Part shown: piece after piece, positions 6,010 to 10,419 of the stretch | Layout of the letters: each line of letters opens with the position of its first letter | Position numbering within the stretch: the stretch's first letter is position 1 | Source of the DNA: an uncultured Eubacteriales bacterium | GTDB taxonomy: Bacteria > Bacillota > Clostridia > Christensenellales > Aristaeellaceae | Assembly: GCA_902782795.1 (NCBI GenBank) | Contig: CACZOT010000255.1 | Coordinates: forward strand, 1-10,419 | DNA length: 10,419 bases | Direction: 5' to 3' | Made by a program: the position numbers and the translations under genes | Notes under the pieces: generated by a model | What the model was told of the DNA's origin: nothing | The model's database searches: none | The model's input: only the letters and a program-made list of their open reading frames with translations

Positions 6010-7032
6010 TCAGGCGCGGGAGAGCGCGGAGATGCGCAGCATGATCTCGTCCAGGACGGCCTCGTCGCGCGCCTGGCCGCTCTTGACGGCGTATTCCGCG
6101 TCCACGCAATCGCGGTAGGCGGCGCGCAGGGGCTCGGCGCGCAGGCGCCGGGCCTGCTCCGAGAGGCGGCGCGCGCCGTAACTGGTGACGCCCAGGCTCT
6201 CCTGGATGCGCGGCACGGGCGTCCGGGCCTCCAGGAGCTCGCGCGTGAGGGCGAGCAGGCGCATCTGCCGCGTGATCATATACAGAACGCGCACGCGGTT
6301 CTCGCCCGCGGTGAGCAGCGCGTCCAGCAGGCGCTGCGCGGCGGGGAAGCGCCCGGCGGTGAGCTGATCGATCATGGTGAAGACGGTGCTCTCCGCGCTG
6401 GGCGTGACCAGGGAGCGGACGTCCGCGGCGCGGATCGTCCCGCCCGTCCCCGCCAGGGAGGCGAGCTTTTCGATCTCGCCGATGAGGCGCGTGCAATCCC
6501 GCCCGGCGGCGAAGACGAGCGCCTCCGAGGCCTCGGCTTCGATGGACGCGCCGGCCTCCTTCGCCTTCTGGCGGATCCAGCGCTGCAGCTGCGCTTCGTC
6601 CAGCGGCGCGAAGAGCGCTTCCACGGCCTTGTCCCTGAGCGCCTTGGCGCATTTGCCGTTCGAGGAGAGCTTGCCGCGCAGATAGAACACCGTGACGCAC
6701 GTCTCCGGCGGGCTTGCGAGCCAGGAAGTCAGGCGCGCGGCGTCCTCGCTCTCGTTTTTCGCGCGGGCGGAGAGGAGCGGCGCCCAATCCTTCACCACGA
6801 CCAGCCGCCGCTCGGCCATCATGGGCAGGGTCTCCGCGGCCTCGATGACGCGCCCGGCCTCGACCGCGCCTTCGAGGATGGTCTCGTTGAGGGCCTCCAG
6901 CCCGGCGGGCAGCAGCAGGCTCCGCAGGCGCGCGAGGGCGCTCTGCTTGATGTATTCCTCCTCGCCGTGGAAGAGATAGACCGGAGCGATCGTTCCCTTC
7001 TCCCAGGCGGCGTACAGTTCTTTCCATTCCAT
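6010..7032 (-). CDS. holA: DNA polymerase III delta subunit (clamp loader)
   Basis: A 340-residue protein of normal family length. HolA is the clamp-loader subunit that binds and opens the beta sliding clamp. Recognisable segments are APVYLFHGEEEYIKQSAL at residues 16-33 (degenerate nucleotide-binding strand; delta is not an ATPase), MMAERRLVVVKDW in domain I, and RDCTRLIGEIEKLA in domain II. The collar domain is marked by TVFTMIDQLTAGRFPAAQRL and YMITRQMRLLALTREL. The start ATG is 3 bases downstream of the comEC stop. Its Shine-Dalgarno GGAGGAAGGA (- strand of 7042-7051, 9-base spacing) is made from the last comEC codons, so translation of the two is probably coupled. The comEC-holA pair is common in Bacillota. 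The rpsT gene that often follows holA is not here; a patatin gene follows instead. Confidence 0.95.
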   Translation of the reverse strand: MEWKELYAAWEKGTIAPVYLFHGEEEYIKQSALARLRSLLLPAGLEALNETILEGAVEAGRVIEAAETLPMMAERRLVVVKDWAPLLSARAKNESEDAARLTSWLASPPETCVTVFYLRGKLSSNGKCAKALRDKAVEALFAPLDEAQLQRWIRQKAKEAGASIEAEASEALVFAAGRDCTRLIGEIEKLASLAGTGGTIRAADVRSLVTPSAESTVFTMIDQLTAGRFPAAQRLLDALLTAGENRVRVLYMITRQMRLLALTRELLEARTPVPRIQESLGVTSYGARRLSEQARRLRAEPLRAAYRDCVDAEYAVKSGQARDEAVLDEIMLRISALSRA

Positions 7033-7035
7033 GGT

Positions 7036-9426
7036 TTACAATCCTTCCTCCGCCATGGGGCGGTGGGTGGTGACCAGGAGGCTTCCGTCCGGTGAGACGC
7101 GGGCGCTGATATCGCCGCACACGTCCGTGCGGAACAGGGGGATCCCCAGCCGGGCGACGCGCTCGAGGACGTTCCCGCTGGGCAGGCCCGAACTGTTCGC
7201 GCCCACGGAGAGGAACACCGCCGACGGCGCGGCCGTCTCCAGGGCCCATTCCCCGGAGGAGGTGGCGCTGCCGTGGTGGGCGAGCAGGAGCGCGCTGGAG
7301 TCCGGCAGCGGGCCGTCCAGAGCGGTATCGGGCAGATCTCCCAGGAGCAGGAGCGAGCCCTCGCCATAGCGCACGAGCAGGGCCAGCGAGCCGTCGTTGT
7401 CCCCGGAAGGCGCGCCTTCGCGCGCGGGGTAGAGGACCTCGCAGGAGACCTCCTCCGAAAGGGGGACGACGTCTCCCCGCGCGAGCGGACGCGCCGCGCG
7501 GCCCGCGAGGGCCGCGGCGGTCTCGGGGGCGATGGTCATCCCTTCCCAGCCGGCAGGCAGATAGACCGCGTCCGGGCAGCCGCTGCGCAGGACGGCCGCG
7601 AGGCCGCCCGCATGGTCGAGATCCGTGTGGGTACAAAAGAGCGAATCCAGCTTAGCGGCGCTGGCGGCGAGGCGCAGGGCCGCGGAAGAGCCCCGCCCGG
7701 TATCGACCATGTGCAGCCGTCCCTGGGCGTTGATGAGCACGCTGTCGCCCTGGCCGACGTCCAGGAACGTCGCGCGCAGGCCGGTCTCGCCCCGGACCGG
7801 GGCCGTCGCCCAGAGGCTCGAGGCCGCCGCCACACCCACGAGGAGCGCCATCCCCAATACGCGCAGGCGGTAGGCCCGCTCATGGTTCCTCGGGGGAAGG
7901 AAGGGGCTGATCAGCGCGAACACCAGGAAATACAGGGCGCAGAACCCGGGAGCCATGCGCGGCAGGGCAAAGCGCAGCGGCGCGCCGAGCCCGGCGATCA
8001 GCCCCGCGAGGGCCGAGAGCGCCTTGATCGGCAGCGCGGCGATCCACGCCGCCGCCATCCCCGCGGGCAGCCACAGCCACGAGAGCAGCAGCGCCGCCAC
8101 CAGCAGCGGCAGCGCCAGTGTGGCGAGGGGCAGGGCGACGATGTTCGTCGCCAGCGACCAGACCGACACGCCGCCCACCGTCCAGGAGGCGGCGGGAAGC
8201 GTGCCCAGGACTACGCAAAGCCCGGCCTCCGCGGCCCGGACGACGCCGCGGGCGCCGCGCCGCAGGACGCGCCGCACGCCCCGCCGGGGGAGCTTGCCCT
8301 GCATGGGCAGGCCCTTCTCCAGCACGGGCATGAGCACGAACAGCCCCAGCATCGCCCCGAAGGAGAGGAGAAACCCCGGTTCGAACTGCCGGAGCGGGGA
8401 AAAGACGCTGATCAGCAGATACGCCTCCGCCAGGCAGGTGATGGGATCCGCCACATCGCCTGTCAGCGGAGCGGATTCGATCAGAGCGAACACCAGCGCC
8501 GCCCGCAGGATGGAGGAGGGGAAGCCCGTCACCGCCGCGTACAGAAGCAGCGCCGGGAGCACGCCGAAAAACGAGGCCTTGAAGGAAAAACGAAGCGCCC
8601 GCTGCAGGAAGCGCCGCAGGTTCAGGGCCAGGATGGTGACGTGCAGCCCGCTCACGGCCAGCAGGTGCACGATGCCCGCGTCGCGGAAGGCGTCGTATTC
8701 TTCCTCGCTCAGGGAGGTCTTGTCGCCCAGGAGCAGGGCGCGGGCCAGGGTGGCGTCCGGGCCGAGGAGGACATCCAGCCGGGCGACGAGGGCCGCGCGC
8801 AGCCGGGCGATCCACCGCAGCGGCGAAGGGCCGCCCTCGCGGACAGAGGCGTTCGCCGCGCCGCAGGAGGCCGTCGCCCCGATGCCGCTGCGCCAGAGCG
8901 TGCGGCGCTGGTCGTAATCGGATGGGCCGCTGCTCTCCTTGGGCACGCGAATGTTCACACCCTCGGCGCGCACCTCGTCGCCGTAGAGGCAGGAGGGCGG
9001 TTCTTCGCCGCCGTGGACGTAGAGATACAGCCGCAGTCGGTATGGGTAGGGTTCGCCGTCCACCGTCACCCGATTCAGGACCAGGCAGAGGGAATCCTCG
9101 TAGCGGCGCGGCTCGGCGCAGACCACCCCCGTCACCGCGGCCTTTTCCCGCGCGAAGGGCTCCGGCAGGGCGGTCTTCCAGGAGATCACCGCCGCCGAGA
9201 GGAACAGGGCCGCCCCAAACAGCGCCACCAGCCGCTTGGATAACAGGCATGCGATAAGAAAACAAAGCCCCGCCGCCAGCCAGAACAGCGCCGGCGCGCG
9301 GGCGACGTTTCCCGCCGCCGCGCCAGCGGCGCAGAAGACGGTCATCGAGGCCAGGATCCTCTTCCGGAACATGGAAAAGGAGCACTTCAGACGCGATCCG
9401 GACGCGTTTGCGGCTCCTGGTGGCAT
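7036..9426 (-). CDS. comEC: ComEC/Rec2 competence DNA-uptake channel with metallo-beta-lactamase domain
   Basis: A 796-residue full-length polytopic membrane protein that carries single-stranded DNA across the cytoplasmic membrane during transformation. In order: membrane helices at about 28-85; a DUF4131/OB-fold-like region at about 90-190; and the competence channel domain at about 205-540 with HLLAVSGLHV at 254-263. A C-terminal metallo-beta-lactamase-like domain follows from about 548 with FLDVGQGDS (554-562), THTDLDHAGG (599-608), LGD (695-697) and HHGS (717-720). The late motif usually ending in GHP reads SVGANSSGLPS (740-750), so the conserved His is Leu748. The domain is thought to degrade the non-imported strand. 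The start ATG at 9424-9426 has GGAG about 10 bases upstream; an ATG at residue 19 has no ribosome binding site. It lies between a YhfI-like hydrolase (32-base gap) and holA. Presence of comEC alone does not prove competence. Confidence 0.95.
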   Translation of the reverse strand: MPPGAANASGSRLKCSFSMFRKRILASMTVFCAAGAAAGNVARAPALFWLAAGLCFLIACLLSKRLVALFGAALFLSAAVISWKTALPEPFAREKAAVTGVVCAEPRRYEDSLCLVLNRVTVDGEPYPYRLRLYLYVHGGEEPPSCLYGDEVRAEGVNIRVPKESSGPSDYDQRRTLWRSGIGATASCGAANASVREGGPSPLRWIARLRAALVARLDVLLGPDATLARALLLGDKTSLSEEEYDAFRDAGIVHLLAVSGLHVTILALNLRRFLQRALRFSFKASFFGVLPALLLYAAVTGFPSSILRAALVFALIESAPLTGDVADPITCLAEAYLLISVFSPLRQFEPGFLLSFGAMLGLFVLMPVLEKGLPMQGKLPRRGVRRVLRRGARGVVRAAEAGLCVVLGTLPAASWTVGGVSVWSLATNIVALPLATLALPLLVAALLLSWLWLPAGMAAAWIAALPIKALSALAGLIAGLGAPLRFALPRMAPGFCALYFLVFALISPFLPPRNHERAYRLRVLGMALLVGVAAASSLWATAPVRGETGLRATFLDVGQGDSVLINAQGRLHMVDTGRGSSAALRLAASAAKLDSLFCTHTDLDHAGGLAAVLRSGCPDAVYLPAGWEGMTIAPETAAALAGRAARPLARGDVVPLSEEVSCEVLYPAREGAPSGDNDGSLALLVRYGEGSLLLLGDLPDTALDGPLPDSSALLLAHHGSATSSGEWALETAAPSAVFLSVGANSSGLPSGNVLERVARLGIPLFRTDVCGDISARVSPDGSLLVTTHRPMAEEGL
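7042..7051 (-). promoter_or_regulatory. Shine-Dalgarno of holA embedded in the comEC 3' end
   Basis: The - strand GGAGGAAGGA encodes the Glu-Glu-Gly end of ComEC and ends 9 bases before the holA ATG. The site fixes the holA start and implies coupling, because ribosomes finishing comEC are already on the holA initiation region. Confidence 0.75.
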
Positions 9427-9458
9427 ATGTGTTCAGCTCCGTTTCGGGGGATGGACGA

Positions 9459-10154
9459 TCAGAAATCGACGCGCAGACCCTCGCCTGCGCAGACCGCTCC
9501 GGGGAACGCGCCCGCCTCGGCGAGCACGTCTTCGGGCGGGACGGCGGGGGACAGGTGCGTCAGCACCAGGCGCTTCACGCCCGCTTCCCGCGCCAGTTCC
9601 GCGCACAGGCGCGGCGAGAGATGCGGCTTTTCCGGCGCGTAAACGCTCTCCACGAGGCCGGCGTCCGCGAGCAGGAGATCCGCCCCGCGGCAGAATTCCG
9701 CGAGGCCGGGCACGGTGTTCGTGTCGCCCGTGTAGACGAAGACGCGGCCCTCGCATTCCACCCGCACGCAGGACGCGGGCACCGGATGCCGCGCCGCGAA
9801 AAAGCGGAGGCGGAACGGTCCGAGGACGCGATCCTCATGCGGCAAAAGCCGCCAGGGACCGCTCTCCAGAGCCTTGCGCGCGAAGAAGGGTTCCTCCTGC
9901 GCCAGGACCGGCAGATCTGCCAAGCCGGGCATGTACGAGAGGGGGAACATGTCGGAAATATGATCCCAGTGCAGGTGCGAAAGGACGATGCCGCACAGGC
10001 TCTTCGGCTCACGAATGCGCGTCAGACGCGACAGGGAACCGCTGCCCAGGTCCAGAAGCAGTCCTTCTCCGGACGAGGCCTCCAGCAGATACCCGGACAG
10101 AGCCCCGCCTTCGCCGGGCCAAGGACCTTGCCAGCCGAGCACGTGCAGCCGCAT
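9459..10154 (-). CDS. YhfI-like MBL-fold metallo-hydrolase
   Basis: A 231-residue single-domain metallo-beta-lactamase-fold enzyme of the RNase Z / YhfI type. Ligands seen are H60xH62xD64-H65 (LSHLHWDH), H123 (AARHPVPAS), D144 (YTGDTNT) and H200 (VLTHLSP), a complete two-metal site. The N-terminus MRLHVLGWQGPWPGEGGALS followed by GYLLE matches the opening of Bacillus YhfI-type proteins. It lacks the RNase Z exosite arm, so a tRNA 3' processing role is unlikely; a small phosphodiester substrate is possible but unproven. I start it at ATG 10152-10154 because GGAGGGAGG lies 7-15 bases upstream and the beta-strand begins there. Upstream in-frame ATGs would read through the promoter. It is the first gene of the comEC-holA operon, with a 32-base gap to comEC. 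Confidence 0.88.
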   Translation of the reverse strand: MRLHVLGWQGPWPGEGGALSGYLLEASSGEGLLLDLGSGSLSRLTRIREPKSLCGIVLSHLHWDHISDMFPLSYMPGLADLPVLAQEEPFFARKALESGPWRLLPHEDRVLGPFRLRFFAARHPVPASCVRVECEGRVFVYTGDTNTVPGLAEFCRGADLLLADAGLVESVYAPEKPHLSPRLCAELAREAGVKRLVLTHLSPAVPPEDVLAEAGAFPGAVCAGEGLRVDF

Positions 10155-10191
10155 CGCCACGCCTCCCTCCTGGTAGTACATTCTATCAATA

Positions 10192-10220
10192 AATATACCA
10201 TAAAGCGGCGGGAGAAGCAA
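10192..10220 (-). promoter_or_regulatory. Sigma-A-type promoter of the MBL-comEC-holA-patatin operon
   Basis: On the - strand, TTGCTT (10215-10220) and TATATT (10192-10197) are separated by exactly 17 bp. They lie in the only A/T-rich patch of this region, about 40-65 bases before the first ATG. The predicted start of transcription is near 10185, giving a leader of about 30 bases that includes the GGAGGGAGG site. Confidence 0.7.
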
Positions 10221-10256
10221 TCCGTCCAGCGACTTTTTTCGCGGAGGTTGGTTTGA

Positions 10257-10419
10257 GCGGCGCAGGCAGCGCGAAGCCACCCGCGCCAAAGGCGCGCGGT
10301 CGGCTTCGCCGTGGGCCGGGGCGCACGGCTCGGGACGGCCTTCGGCCACCCGTCGCCACGCGCCCGAGAGGATCAAGCGGGAAGACAGAAGGGGAAGAAA
10401 GGGCGGAAAGGTCCGGCGC
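10257..10419. other. Hairpin-rich non-coding end of the window
   Basis: No convincing gene is seen. A near-continuous 17-bp hairpin spans 10271-10309: outer GCGAAGCC/GGCTTCGC, inner ACC-CGCGCC with GGCGCG-GGT, AAA loop, two single-C bulges. A second nested inverted repeat lies at 10329-10366 (CTCGGG ... CCCGAG outside, CGGCC TTC GGCC inside). Neither stem is followed by a T-run on either strand, so these are not ordinary terminators. The last 50 bases are purine-rich on the + strand. It could be a REP-like palindrome or the edge of an upstream RNA or gene cut off by the window. Confidence 0.5.

Noticed and set aside
5975..7636. N-terminal extension of the patatin frame to 841 codons.
   Set aside because: The extra part overlaps holA and comEC in another frame and reads as Arg/Ala/Pro-rich shadow. 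The patatin fold begins at the ATG at 5974, which has a ribosome binding site.
7273..9243. A 656-codon + strand frame antisense to comEC.
   Set aside because: Gln/Arg/Gly-rich composition without domains, typical of an antisense shadow in GC-rich DNA; the comEC motifs on the - strand are unambiguous.
10155..10376. Upstream extension of the MBL hydrolase frame, adding 74 residues.
   Set aside because: It would run through the A/T-rich promoter, has no homologous sequence and no better ribosome binding site than the GGAGGGAGG before the ATG at 10154.

Overview
The window looks like chromosomal DNA of a GC-rich member of the Bacillota, probably an anaerobic Clostridia. This is inferred from strong AAAGGAGG-type ribosome binding sites, an ECF-type vitamin/metal S component, a LarC nickel-cofactor gene, and the comEC-holA gene order seen widely in Bacillota. 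Most genes are housekeeping or metabolic. I see no CRISPR array, tRNA, rRNA, phage gene or transposase.

Layout. (1) Positions 1-451 hold the end of a + strand frame. It starts as an RpoD-like sigma factor (region 1.2) and ends as the C-terminal tail of a HerA/DUF853-type ATPase. This is an in-frame chimera, or an assembly join. (2) Positions 454-690 are a structured intergenic repeat carrying a rho-independent terminator. (3) Positions 710-1975 (- strand) encode an unusual ferritin-like protein with perfectly spaced di-iron ligands. (4) Positions 2089-4863 (+ strand) form a three-gene run with short gaps: an ECF transporter S component, larC with an extreme histidine tract, and a PHP-domain phosphoesterase. 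(5) Positions 4900-5090 are a second, diverged copy of the intergenic repeat, again with a terminator and again between convergent genes. (6) Positions 5111-10154 (- strand) are a four-gene operon transcribed in the order YhfI-like metallo-hydrolase, comEC, holA, patatin-like phospholipase. It is preceded by a good sigma-A-type promoter at 10192-10220. (7) Positions 10257-10419 are non-coding and hairpin-rich.

How the genes fit together. The + strand run joins nickel-pincer cofactor synthesis (LarC) to a small-molecule importer subunit. The importer may supply nickel or a cofactor precursor, but its substrate cannot be read from the sequence. The - strand operon combines DNA uptake (ComEC), the replication clamp loader (HolA) and two hydrolases, and comEC and holA are tightly coupled.

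The observations most worth a second look are the RpoD/HerA chimera, the paired terminator-bearing repeats with inverted ends, the loss of a conserved histidine in ComEC's nuclease-like domain, and the ferritin-like protein of unknown role. Nothing here amounts to a clear new defence or mobile system.
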